Shown here: positions 1 to 7,298 of the stretch, piece after piece
Layout: every line of letters starts with the position of its first letter
Numbering within the stretch: the stretch's first letter is position 1
From: JBLIAZ01 sp047632015
GTDB taxonomy: Bacteria > Bacteroidota > Bacteroidia > Flavobacteriales_C > GCA-002722245
Direction: 5' to 3'
Assembly: GCA_047632015.1 (NCBI GenBank)
Contig: JBLIBC010000036.1
Coordinates: forward strand, 1 to 14,727
Length of the DNA stretch: 14,727 nt
The notes under the pieces: generated by a model
Databases searched by the model: none
What the model saw: the letters and a program-made list of their open reading frames with translations, nothing else
What the model was told of the DNA's origin: nothing
Position numbers and translations under genes: made by a program

Positions 1-1
1 T

Positions 2-451
2 GGTGTTCGTCCAGCGATTAACGTTGGTATATCTGTATCAAGGGTGGGTGGTAACGCTCAAATTAAGTCCATGAAAAAGATTTCTGGTACTTTGAAACTT
101 GATCAGGCTCAATACAGAGAACTTGAAGCATTTGCTAAGTTTGGATCTGATTTAGATGCTGCAACTAAATATGTAATTGACAAAGGTGCAAGAAACGTGG
201 AATTGTTAAAGCAAGCACAAAACTACCCTCTTTCAGTAGAGCAACAATGTGCTGTAATATATGCTGGAACTAACGGTTTAATCATGAATGTTCCAATGAA
301 CAAAGTGAAAGCTTTTGAAGAGGATTATTTAACTGTAATGGAAGCTAATCACAGAGACACATTAAACACATTGAAATCAGGGAAATTAACTGACGAAGTG
401 GTGGCTGTTTTAAACAAAGTGATCGAAGAAGTTGCTTCGAAATTTGCTTAA
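2..451 (+). CDS. atpA: F1 ATP synthase subunit alpha, C-terminal part (5' end outside window)
   Basis: The alpha subunit forms the F1 catalytic head of ATP synthase together with beta, at the cytoplasmic face of the inner membrane. The window opens inside the gene and holds its last 149 codons. The fragment begins GVRPAINVGISVSRVGG, the conserved alpha-subunit segment; the Arg of SVSRVGG (codon at 41-43) corresponds to the arginine finger (alpha-Arg376 in E. coli) that reaches into the catalytic site on beta. The rest is the helical C-terminal domain, ending EVASKFA. An internal GTG at 44 is not a start, because the conserved block lies upstream of it in the same open frame. atpG follows after 72 bases in the usual alpha-gamma order. 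Confidence 0.97.
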   Translation, partial: GVRPAINVGISVSRVGGNAQIKSMKKISGTLKLDQAQYRELEAFAKFGSDLDAATKYVIDKGARNVELLKQAQNYPLSVEQQCAVIYAGTNGLIMNVPMNKVKAFEEDYLTVMEANHRDTLNTLKSGKLTDEVVAVLNKVIEEVASKFA

Positions 452-523
452 GCAGGTAAATAGATTAAAAGTTGTAATTCATTTGGGTAGTAGGGTAGAT
501 AACTGACAGAATAACAAGGATAA

Positions 524-1393
524 ATGGCAAATTTAAAGGAAACAAGAAACAGGATTGTATCGGTTAATTCAACTATGCAAATAACCAGTGCCATGAAAAT
601 GGTATCTGCTGCGAAGTTGAAAAAAGCTACTGATGCTGTATCTAAAATGAGACCTTACGCTGAAAAGTTAAAGGAAATTTTAGTGAACTTAAGTGCTGAT
701 ACTTCTGGAGATAGTCAAAGTGAATATTCTGATGTAAGAGACGTTAATAAAGTACTTGTAGTTCCTGTTACTTCCAACAGGGGGTTATGTGGAGGTTTTA
801 ATGCTAATATCATTAAAGGTACTGTCAAGTTAATTAAGGAGAAGTACGACAACAAAGAAGTGTCTTTACTGTGTGTTGGAAAAAAAGCTGGAGATTGGTT
901 TACTAATAAAGGATATAATGTTGTGAGGTCAGAAGTTGAAATTTTCAACGATTTGACTTTTGCTAATAGTTCAGTTATTGCTGAAGAGATCATGAGTTCT
1001 TTTGTTACAAAGGAATACGATGAAGTGATTTTTGTATACAATCAATTTGTTAACGCCGCAACACAAAGTGTTCAGTTTGAAAAAATATTACCAGTTAGTA
1101 ACGACGAGGCTGATGGTGCTGAAGCAAGTGTAATTGATTACACATATGAACCAGACAGAGACGCTATTGTTCTTGACTTGATTCCTAAAGCATTAAAAAC
1201 ACAATTTTTTAAAGGTGTGCTGGATTCTGTTGCAAGTGAGCACGGAGCAAGAATGACTGCGATGCATCAAGCAACTGATAACGCTGAGTCTTTATCGAAA
1301 GCATTGAAGTTAGAATACAACAAAGCTCGTCAAGCTGCAATTACTACTGAAATTCTAGAGATTGTTGGTGGTGCTGAAGCATTGAACGGATAA
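524..1393 (+). CDS. atpG: F1 ATP synthase subunit gamma
   Basis: Gamma is the rotating central stalk that couples proton flow through Fo to catalysis in F1. The 289-residue length is normal for the family. The N-terminal coiled-coil helix (METRNRI-type start, then MQITSAMKMVSAAKLKKA, about residues 18-35), the conserved SNRGLCGGFN block (84-93) and the C-terminal helix ending AITTEILEIVGGAEAL are all present. The start is preceded by a weak purine stretch (CAAGGA), which is unremarkable in this phylum. It lies 72 bases behind atpA and is the last gene of the unit: a strong terminator follows and there is no atpD or atpC. That agrees with the split arrangement known in Bacteroidota, where atpD-atpC sit elsewhere. 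No odd features were seen. Confidence 0.97.
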   Translation: MANLKETRNRIVSVNSTMQITSAMKMVSAAKLKKATDAVSKMRPYAEKLKEILVNLSADTSGDSQSEYSDVRDVNKVLVVPVTSNRGLCGGFNANIIKGTVKLIKEKYDNKEVSLLCVGKKAGDWFTNKGYNVVRSEVEIFNDLTFANSSVIAEEIMSSFVTKEYDEVIFVYNQFVNAATQSVQFEKILPVSNDEADGAEASVIDYTYEPDRDAIVLDLIPKALKTQFFKGVLDSVASEHGARMTAMHQATDNAESLSKALKLEYNKARQAAITTEILEIVGGAEALNG

Positions 1394-1413
1394 ATTGAAC
1401 GAACATTTTAAAT

Positions 1414-1446
1414 AAAAAAAGCCTCACATATTGTGAGGCTTTTTTT
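1414..1446. terminator. Bidirectional intrinsic terminator between atpG and plsC
   Basis: Seven A residues (1414-1420) are followed by GCCTCACA, a three-base TAT loop, TGTGAGGC and seven T residues (1440-1446). The 8-bp stem is perfect and extends into A:T pairs on both sides. With a T-tract on either strand it can end transcription of the ATP synthase operon from the left and of the convergent acyltransferase gene from the right. Confidence 0.93.
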
Positions 1447-1477
1447 ATGGCTAATATTTAACAGTACAGCTAGCTAT

Positions 1478-2233
1478 TTAATTTCCGTTGTGCTCGTCAA
1501 TGACTGCTTTCATAACATGTGTCGTTTTAGCTTTAAGGTCAGCCAAATCCTTGATCGTCATTCCAACCGTTGAAATAGGATCGAGTACAATCATTCTGCT
1601 TATCCCTGGACCCGCACCCCCTTCAAATGCTTTTCGTCCTCCAGCAAGTCGTTTGTGATTGTCCAAAAAAACCAAGGGAACTATGCTTGTCTGGTTTTCA
1701 ATAGCTAGCTTAAAAGGTCCAGATTTAAAAGGTCGCATTTCAGGAGCTTTTTTACTCCTTGTTCCTTCGGGGAAAATCAACAAACTTATTCCTTGTTTCA
1801 ATTTATCAGTACACTCCTTTAGTGAGGACGTCCCTGAAACCATGCTTTTTCGGTCTACAGTTACATTCATTCCCTTGAAGTTGATGTTAAAGAAAGGAAG
1901 TTTTTTAAGTTCTTCCTTAGCTAAAAAAGCAAAATGCTGTTTAAATTTAGTGTACGGAACAATGATGTCTAATTGTGAGCTGTGATTAGCTACAAGAATA
2001 AAATTACCTTCCTGAGGAATTAAATGTTTATTTGAAATCCGAGGAAAAACACCTATAAAAAAACAAATACTCCAAGCCCAAGATCGGTAAATTTTGTACG
2101 TTAAATCGTAGTTTTTAAGTAGTACTATACTGATTACTAGGAAAGGATAAAAGAACAGCGTGGACATAAACATGTAAATGATAAACCACGTTTTCCATAA
2201 GAAACTAAGGGTGTTTGTAATAAATCTCATCAT
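1478..2233 (-). CDS. plsC: PlsC-family 1-acyl-sn-glycerol-3-phosphate acyltransferase
   Basis: It likely transfers an acyl chain to the sn-2 position of lysophosphatidic acid to form phosphatidic acid, on the cytoplasmic side of the inner membrane. The 251-residue protein has the family's signatures: the HX4D catalytic motif (NHSSQLD, His84 and Asp89), MNVTVDR (122-128, the block III region) and FPEGTRS (154-160, phosphate binding). A hydrophobic N-terminus (about 14-40) and a second hydrophobic stretch (about 51-64) suggest membrane anchoring. Two adjacent ATG codons open the frame; I took the upstream one. The gene converges on atpG through the shared terminator and diverges from trpS. Substrate preference (glycerophosphate versus another lysolipid or aminolipid acceptor) cannot be told from the motifs, so the symbol is a family-level call. 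Confidence 0.88.
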   Translation of the reverse strand: MMRFITNTLSFLWKTWFIIYMFMSTLFFYPFLVISIVLLKNYDLTYKIYRSWAWSICFFIGVFPRISNKHLIPQEGNFILVANHSSQLDIIVPYTKFKQHFAFLAKEELKKLPFFNINFKGMNVTVDRKSMVSGTSSLKECTDKLKQGISLLIFPEGTRSKKAPEMRPFKSGPFKLAIENQTSIVPLVFLDNHKRLAGGRKAFEGGAGPGISRMIVLDPISTVGMTIKDLADLKAKTTHVMKAVIDEHNGN

Positions 2234-2283
2234 TTACGCTGTCTCTTGTTTGTAGTAACCTTGCTGTAAAGCCTAGTAGGAAA

Positions 2284-2291
2284 CAAAAGTA
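2284..2291 (-). promoter_or_regulatory. Candidate -7 element for plsC
   Basis: On the minus strand this reads TACTTTTG, a full match to the Bacteroidota -7 consensus TAnnTTTG. It lies 50 bases before the plsC start. Nineteen bases upstream on the same strand the -33 position reads GTG instead of TTG, so the -33 match is imperfect. Confidence 0.45.
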
Positions 2292-2325
2292 AATTTTTAA
2301 TGCGGATTTTCACTTGCAAAAGCTG

Positions 2326-2333
2326 TACTTTTG
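2326..2333 (+). promoter_or_regulatory. Candidate -7 element for trpS
   Basis: TACTTTTG fits the Bacteroidota TAnnTTTG consensus and lies 47 bases before the trpS ATG. No TTG is found at the preferred spacing upstream, only a T-rich stretch (2307-2310). It is the same octamer as the plsC element, facing the other way 34 bases away. Confidence 0.42.
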
Positions 2334-2380
2334 TATTGACGTTGCTTGTAGTTATAGCAACAATTTAGCAAAGAATATTT

Positions 2381-3349
2381 ATGTCAAGAATACTAACAGG
2401 TATACAGAGCACAGGGGTTCCTCATTTAGGAAATTTGCTTGGTGCAATTATTCCAACAATTGAAGCTAGTAAATTAAAGGAAAATGAAACTTTTGGTTTC
2501 ATAGCAAACCTTCATTCTTTAACTAGTATTAAGGATGGTGAACTGCTTAAAGAAAACAGTTATGCAGTAGCCGCGTCATGGTTAGCTTTTGGATTCGAGG
2601 TGAACAGCAACGTGTTTTATCGTCAATCTGATGTTCCGGAAGTTTGTGAGCTTGCTTGGTATTTAAACTGCTACATGTCTTTTCAACGATTGAGTTTAGC
2701 TCATTCATTCAAGGATAAATCAGATAGAGCTAGTGAGGTTACTGCCGGATTGTTTACTTATCCTGTATTGATGGCGGCAGATATTTTATTGTACGATGCT
2801 GATGTCGTTCCAGTAGGAAAGGACCAAAAGCAACACCTAGAATTCACGAGAGACTTAGCTCAAAAACTGAATGCTAAACACCCTGATTTATTTGTAGTTC
2901 CTGAAATTCAATTGGACGAAAAAAACATGTACGTGCCAGGAGTTGATGGGAATAAAATGAGTAAGTCATATGGAAATACGATTGACATATTTTTAACTGA
3001 TAAAAAATTACGAAAACGCATCATGTCCATTGTCACTGACGACAAAGGACTAGAGGACGTGAAAGATCCTGAAACTTGCATAGTTTTTAAATTATATAGT
3101 TTGCTAGCATCTCAAGGTGAGATAGCGTCAATGAGGTCAAATTACCTTGGAGGAGGGTATGGATATGGTCATGCAAAACAAGCATTGTTTGAATTGATTA
3201 TTGAGCAATTCCAAACCCAACGTGAAAAATATTGGGAGCTAATGGAAAACAAGGATGAACTTGACAAATTATTAAAAGTAGGTGCCGATAAAGCTCGTGT
3301 GATAGCTAAGACAAAACTTGAGGAAGTAAGGAAAGCACTAGGATTTTGA
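2381..3349 (+). CDS. trpS: Tryptophanyl-tRNA synthetase
   Basis: A cytoplasmic class I aminoacyl-tRNA synthetase that charges tRNA-Trp using ATP. The length of 322 residues fits the short bacterial TrpRS type. The ATP-binding HIGH-type signature appears as TGIQSTGVPHLGNLLGAI (6-23), and the second class I signature as NKMSKSYGN (KMSKS at 192-196). MAADILLYDADVVPVGKDQ (131-149) and the following QHLEFTRDLA are the conserved tryptophan-pocket and dimer region of the family. The protein starts directly before the HIGH-type block, which supports the ATG at 2381. It has its own upstream region, shared divergently with plsC. No clear terminator follows, so read-through into the small membrane genes downstream is possible. 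Confidence 0.96.
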   Translation: MSRILTGIQSTGVPHLGNLLGAIIPTIEASKLKENETFGFIANLHSLTSIKDGELLKENSYAVAASWLAFGFEVNSNVFYRQSDVPEVCELAWYLNCYMSFQRLSLAHSFKDKSDRASEVTAGLFTYPVLMAADILLYDADVVPVGKDQKQHLEFTRDLAQKLNAKHPDLFVVPEIQLDEKNMYVPGVDGNKMSKSYGNTIDIFLTDKKLRKRIMSIVTDDKGLEDVKDPETCIVFKLYSLLASQGEIASMRSNYLGGGYGYGHAKQALFELIIEQFQTQREKYWELMENKDELDKLLKVGADKARVIAKTKLEEVRKALGF

Positions 3350-3355
3350 TAATGA

Positions 3356-3383
3356 ATTAGCTGATTAAAGGAGGTGAGCTAAT
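3356..3383 (+). promoter_or_regulatory. Hairpin presenting a perfect Shine-Dalgarno sequence in its loop
   Basis: ATTAGCT (3356-3362) pairs exactly with AGCTAAT (3377-3383), leaving a 14-base loop GATTAAAGGAGGTG. AAAGGAGGTGA (3367-3377) is complementary to essentially the whole canonical 16S anti-Shine-Dalgarno. No ATG, GTG or TTG follows it before the start at 3429, about 50 bases downstream, so it is not placed as an ordinary ribosome binding site. It lies between the trpS stop and the GldL-like gene and could be a leader element of the latter. Its function is unknown. Confidence 0.4.
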
Positions 3384-3428
3384 AATTACTGATCACGAAA
3401 AATAGAGTAAAAATTAAAAACGAATACG

Positions 3429-3632
3429 ATGAGGGTTATAGGATACATTTTTAGTTACATTTCTTTTTCTAGTTTTATTATAGGGGTTCTTTTTAAAGTA
3501 ATGCATTGGCCTGGTGCTTCGGTCATGCTTCTGGTTTCTTTCCCGTTTATATTGATCACCGCTGTACTGTTACTGATTTATAAATTGTCACAAGAAGAAA
3601 ACAAAAGTGATGAAAAACAAAGTGAAAAATAG
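3429..3632 (+). CDS. Small two-helix membrane protein with GldL-like N-terminal module
   Basis: A 67-residue protein with two predicted transmembrane helices (about 4-22 and 30-52), a short loop reading FKVMHWPGAS (22-31) and a charged, probably cytoplasmic tail (KLSQEENKSDEKQSEK). The loop motif between two helices is what the N-terminus of GldL, the inner-membrane motor subunit of the T9SS and gliding machinery, looks like. GldL's long cytoplasmic part is absent here, and the second helix has no acidic residue. The following gene starts with the same module and aligns without gaps over the first 31 residues, so the two arose by duplication. No close Shine-Dalgarno precedes the ATG. The frame is small, but its homology to the next gene makes it credible. 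Function is unknown; a GldL-related membrane partner is inferred. Confidence 0.75.
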   Translation: MRVIGYIFSYISFSSFIIGVLFKVMHWPGASVMLLVSFPFILITAVLLLIYKLSQEENKSDEKQSEK

Positions 3633-3636
3633 TCAC

Positions 3637-4410
3637 ATGAAATACCTCACATTGATCTTTTGGTGTATAAGTTGCTTTTTAATTTATACAGGTTTCGTAT
3701 TTAAATTCATGCATTGGCCTGGAGCATCTATGATGTTAGTACTTGGTTTTACGGTTTCTATACCATCGTTTATCATATACCTTATTGCTCGTTATAAAGA
3801 CAAGGAAAATGCTAGGCTTGGAACTTATGGAGCATACATGTTTGTGGTTTTTTTAGGTATTGGACTGACTGTTTATCAAGGGATAGGAGCTACAAGGGAT
3901 TTGTTAAACAATTTTATAGATGTAAGTAAAAGTAGTGAACAGCAGGTTGAAAGTTTAAAGCTGCTGATTGAGGACGAAAACTTCAACAAGTACAATGGTA
4001 TTAGGATGCAAACGCAAGAGGTAATAGAACTGATTAGCCAAGGTAAATTACTGATGATTGAAGAAAGTGGGGGGGTTGATCAAAATGATATTCCTTTAGG
4101 AAAAGATAATCAAGACATCTCAGCTCAACATTATTTGGTGGCTGAAGAAGGAGTTTATGGCAGGGAATTAGAAATAAAAATTAATAATTTGCATCAAGCG
4201 TACGTCGATTTATATGGTGGAGATTCAGATAAAGTAATATTTAAGCCGGCAGTTGGAATGGATACTTATTATGGAGGACATGAATCTTGGTCGTCAATTA
4301 CCTTTGAATATTCTACTCTAGCTGCGGTGCTGTCAAAGTTATCTAATATTCAAGCGTCAATTCTTGGAGCAGAATTAGTGCTGTTCAACCATTTAGATAA
4401 AACAAAATAA
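3637..4410 (+). CDS. GldL/GldM-like hybrid membrane protein
   Basis: A 257-residue protein. Residues 1-52 form two transmembrane helices around FKFMHWPGAS (22-31), a GldL-type module. A third helix (about 64-82, GAYMFVVFLGIGLTVYQGI) leads into ATRDLLNNFI and a periplasmic domain to the end. That domain resembles the first periplasmic domain of GldM/PorM: GKDNQDISAQ (155-164), YGRELEIKI (174-182), and SWSSITFEYSTLAAVLSKLSNIQ followed by GAELVLFNHL (217-253) mirror GldM's KDN-D-PAQ, GKELKEKI and WE-FE-PLAAVL-LSK-Q-AE-V-L blocks. GldL and GldM are normally separate, neighbouring proteins that form the T9SS motor. I chose the ATG at 3637, 4 bases after the previous stop, because it aligns residue for residue with the upstream paralogue; GTG 3607 or ATG 3610 would add 9-10 polar residues. 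It probably forms an operon with the 67-residue gene. The GldM resemblance is from memory of the family; function is inferred. Confidence 0.8.
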   Translation: MKYLTLIFWCISCFLIYTGFVFKFMHWPGASMMLVLGFTVSIPSFIIYLIARYKDKENARLGTYGAYMFVVFLGIGLTVYQGIGATRDLLNNFIDVSKSSEQQVESLKLLIEDENFNKYNGIRMQTQEVIELISQGKLLMIEESGGVDQNDIPLGKDNQDISAQHYLVAEEGVYGRELEIKINNLHQAYVDLYGGDSDKVIFKPAVGMDTYYGGHESWSSITFEYSTLAAVLSKLSNIQASILGAELVLFNHLDKTK

Positions 4411-4451
4411 GGGCAGGCAATTAAGTTCATTTATTTTAAATCGATTGTTGA

Positions 4452-7178
4452 TTAAAACAAAGTGTAAATAAACAGATCACCTTCTTTGTTTCCAATGATC
4501 ATTTTGTATTTACCATCATCGTTTAAATCGGTGACAAGTACATCCGAATTTCCTTCAATAGGGAAGTTGTCAAGCAGTTTACCTTCTTTGTTATAAGCAT
4601 AAATTTTGTTGTTAACTCGGTCGGACATGGTTAGTATTCTATCGCCATCCTTGTTAATACGATGTGTTTTTATGCCAAAACTCGGTACAAAATCTAAACC
4701 CTTAATATTCAGAATTTTATTTTTACTGAGCTTATAAGCAAATACTTCGTCATCATCATAATACAATACATCTGAAGCGGTACTACTTGATAATTTACTC
4801 ATGTAAAAACTGTGCTCTTTTGTAAAGTTTCTGGTAGTGATACTAGTTACTTGGTCATTCATCTTTAAAAACATGATGGTTCCACTTGTGTCAGTAGTTA
4901 TGATCCCACTGTTACTCAAGCTACCATTCAAGTACACTTCGTAGTTCTCTTTGTTTTTTCGAAGTTTGTTATGGTATTTAATTCTTTGTTCACCTTTTCT
5001 ATTCAAGGTGTACATGTTACCGCTCAAGTCATTGAACACGATGTAGTCCTTTTTTCCAACTTGTAATAATTCAGGAGTGTTTGCAATTGTATTTTTTGCT
5101 CCTTTGAAAGTCCAACCTTTCACTATTTTAGCCTCTTTGCTATAACAGGTAAGGTATTTTCCTGAAGGAACTAAAATCCTGTATTTTTTGTTTTTATCGT
5201 AATCAAGGACTGCAAGTCCTTCCGTTTGTGGCCTTTTTAATTTTACTGGAAATCCTCCCACGTCTTTACTGTTTCTGTCAATCAAATGTAACTTGTCACC
5301 AGTTCCAAATAAGAATTGATACTTTTTGTTGTGGTACCTGTCGATGGTATGAATTTTACCGATGATTTTATTTTTTAAAGATTTTTTCCACAATATAATC
5401 CCCACATTATTAATCAAATACAAAGTATTCCGGTCGTCTTGTAAAAGCAATTCAGTTTCACCAGTGTAATGATTTTTAACAAGCCATGGAGCTTGTGAGT
5501 AGGAAGTGTCAAGCTCAAAAGTGATTAAATTTAAATCTGCTGATTCTTCAATAATTTTGTAATTCGAATATACGTTGGTGTAATATAAATTGTCATGCGA
5601 AACAGCCTGAAACCCTACAGCCTCGAAACCATTAATTAGTTCTTGGTTGTCATTTAATACTTTCGCTACCTCTTTATTTAAAAAATAAGACCAAAAGTTT
5701 TTAGCCTTTTTTGGGTTGATGTATACAAAGTAATTAGACTTGTCGGAGAAGTTCTCGTAAAACTGGTTGAAGTCCTTGTTTTTTACCAATGTTTTTCGCC
5801 TAACGTACGAGTTAATTACGTTTTTCAAATTACCCTCGTCGTTACCAAATACAACGTAATCCTCTAGTATTGTGTAATAAGAACGTTTGTTTCCTTTAAA
5901 AAAATCACCTAATGCAAACTTTAACAAATTTGGTAATCCCAAGTTGTAAATGACATGATTTGAAAATATACTACTGTCTTTTTTAGGTCCAGTCGCTTGT
6001 TCTATTTTTTTTAGTTTTTCTATCGCCAGCTCAATGTTGTTGGAATGAATAGCAACACATGCATTATCCATTGGGTTTTGCTGGTCTCCCTGGGTCATGA
6101 AAAAACAAAATTCTGAACCAATCCATTTGAATAAATCCTCTTTTAAATTGAGTCCATGAGCCTTGTTAAAATCTTTAATGTTTTTTTCGTACTGGTACAA
6201 CTGCTGTTGTGATTGCAGGTGCTCTTTGAATTTTATTCTGTAATCCTTGTAGTCTTCAAAGCTTAAGCAAGACATGTATGAAATGTTATCGGGAACAATG
6301 GAGGTAGCGTTAATTTTAGCGGGAGATAAATCCTGTAAGTTGGAAAGGAAAGTAGAGGAGGAGTCTTTAATCAATGAAAATCCATTCATCATTATACCTT
6401 TATCTGAAATTTTTAAATCAACTTCCATCCAATTTCCGAATTGACTTAATTTTTGTTTAGCAATGCTTTTTCCACTACCAAAAACATTTAGGAATTTACC
6501 TGCTTCAGAATAGTTTACGAATAAATTGGCGTCCAATGATAAATCAGCCGTTTTAAATAATTTGGCAAATTCTTTTTTCTGATCCAATGGTGTTCGATGT
6601 TTTAATTGCAAAATAGACTCTTCAATTAAAATAGCTGAAGTACTAACCATGATTAGGCCCTTTTCAAAAACAACTGACAAATGGTTTTTACCCTCTTTTA
6701 ATTGCAAGTCTGTGATACTGCACTCTTCATATTTTCTTGTACTTATCTTGTAGTCTTTAAGTTCTTTTGAAAAAGCGTCAATGAACGATTTTTTATTTTC
6801 AGGATTAAAATTACACACCACTAAAAAGTTATAGCTCTTAACGCCAGTCATGTGAGCTGACAAGTAAATGGGGTTGTCGGACAGCACGTCCTTGAATACA
6901 GAATTGTTATCGCTAGCTTTTTTGAAATTTGCTAACGCAGTTGTTACTTCTTGAATTTCTTTTATACCGCTCAGCTGTTTTCCGTAACTGCCCTTCATTA
7001 ATTTATCCCATTTAGTGACTGGGTTTTGAACTCTTAAAATAGCAACAGCGCTATACGGTATTGCATTAATGCCTTTAGACGAAATGCTGTTTTCCTCTTT
7101 GTTTTTTAAAGAGTAAACAAAATAGCCAGCAATCAAAAGTATCAGTAAAACTAAAAGAGCAATAAGAAATTTACGCAT
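4452..7178 (-). CDS. Membrane-anchored DUF3352-like protein with C-terminal beta-propeller
   Basis: A 908-residue protein with an N-terminal hydrophobic segment (about 4-23, LIALLVLLILLIAGYFVYSL) that is probably an uncleaved anchor, as no lipobox Cys is seen. Residues about 35-550 read like the DUF3352 type: a start on SAVAILRVQNP, an NPIYLSAHMTG segment and GLNLKEDLFKWIGSEFCFF near 340-360. From about 565 a series of propeller-like strands appears: NTLYLINNVGIILWKK, DKLHLIDRNSKDVGGFPVKL, YLTCYSKEAK, NMYTLNRKGEQ and KIYAYNKEGKLLDNFPIEG, ending in a DLNDDGKYKMIIGN strand. The ATG at 7178 begins right at the anchor; an upstream in-frame GTG at 7199 is less likely. It is last in a run of four minus-strand genes, 120 bases behind the DUF6056-like gene. 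Cellular role is unknown; an envelope location is inferred. Confidence 0.75.
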   Translation of the reverse strand: MRKFLIALLVLLILLIAGYFVYSLKNKEENSISSKGINAIPYSAVAILRVQNPVTKWDKLMKGSYGKQLSGIKEIQEVTTALANFKKASDNNSVFKDVLSDNPIYLSAHMTGVKSYNFLVVCNFNPENKKSFIDAFSKELKDYKISTRKYEECSITDLQLKEGKNHLSVVFEKGLIMVSTSAILIEESILQLKHRTPLDQKKEFAKLFKTADLSLDANLFVNYSEAGKFLNVFGSGKSIAKQKLSQFGNWMEVDLKISDKGIMMNGFSLIKDSSSTFLSNLQDLSPAKINATSIVPDNISYMSCLSFEDYKDYRIKFKEHLQSQQQLYQYEKNIKDFNKAHGLNLKEDLFKWIGSEFCFFMTQGDQQNPMDNACVAIHSNNIELAIEKLKKIEQATGPKKDSSIFSNHVIYNLGLPNLLKFALGDFFKGNKRSYYTILEDYVVFGNDEGNLKNVINSYVRRKTLVKNKDFNQFYENFSDKSNYFVYINPKKAKNFWSYFLNKEVAKVLNDNQELINGFEAVGFQAVSHDNLYYTNVYSNYKIIEESADLNLITFELDTSYSQAPWLVKNHYTGETELLLQDDRNTLYLINNVGIILWKKSLKNKIIGKIHTIDRYHNKKYQFLFGTGDKLHLIDRNSKDVGGFPVKLKRPQTEGLAVLDYDKNKKYRILVPSGKYLTCYSKEAKIVKGWTFKGAKNTIANTPELLQVGKKDYIVFNDLSGNMYTLNRKGEQRIKYHNKLRKNKENYEVYLNGSLSNSGIITTDTSGTIMFLKMNDQVTSITTRNFTKEHSFYMSKLSSSTASDVLYYDDDEVFAYKLSKNKILNIKGLDFVPSFGIKTHRINKDGDRILTMSDRVNNKIYAYNKEGKLLDNFPIEGNSDVLVTDLNDDGKYKMIIGNKEGDLFIYTLF

Positions 7179-7190
7179 GTTGAAGTACAG

Positions 7191-7203
7191 TTTAGTCACT
7201 AAA
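7191..7203. promoter_or_regulatory. 13-bp palindrome upstream of the propeller gene
   Basis: TTTAGT-C-ACTAAA is a perfect palindrome around a central base, 12 bases before the ATG of the minus-strand gene at 7178. The arms are short and AT-rich, so chance is possible; it could be an operator or a small leader structure. Confidence 0.2.
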
Positions 7204-7298
7204 TTAAATCGTTCTGGATCGCTATTTTTAAAGCGCCTGATTTAGTTATAAACAGGGAGGTATTAATAGGGTGGAAGACAGGAAGTGTTAGCCTTATA

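Noticed and set aside
715..1041. 108-codon open frame on the minus strand inside atpG
   Set aside because: It overlaps a fully conserved gamma-subunit gene and encodes nothing recognisable; a shadow of codon bias.
3607..3636. Longer start (GTG 3607 or ATG 3610) for the GldL/GldM-like hybrid
   Set aside because: The extra residues are polar and overlap the previous gene; the ATG at 3637 aligns exactly with the paralogue's first residue.
4411..4451. Possible terminator between the convergent hybrid and propeller genes
   Set aside because: Only 4-base complementary arms (AATC/GATT) and no T-tract adjoining a stable stem; not supported.
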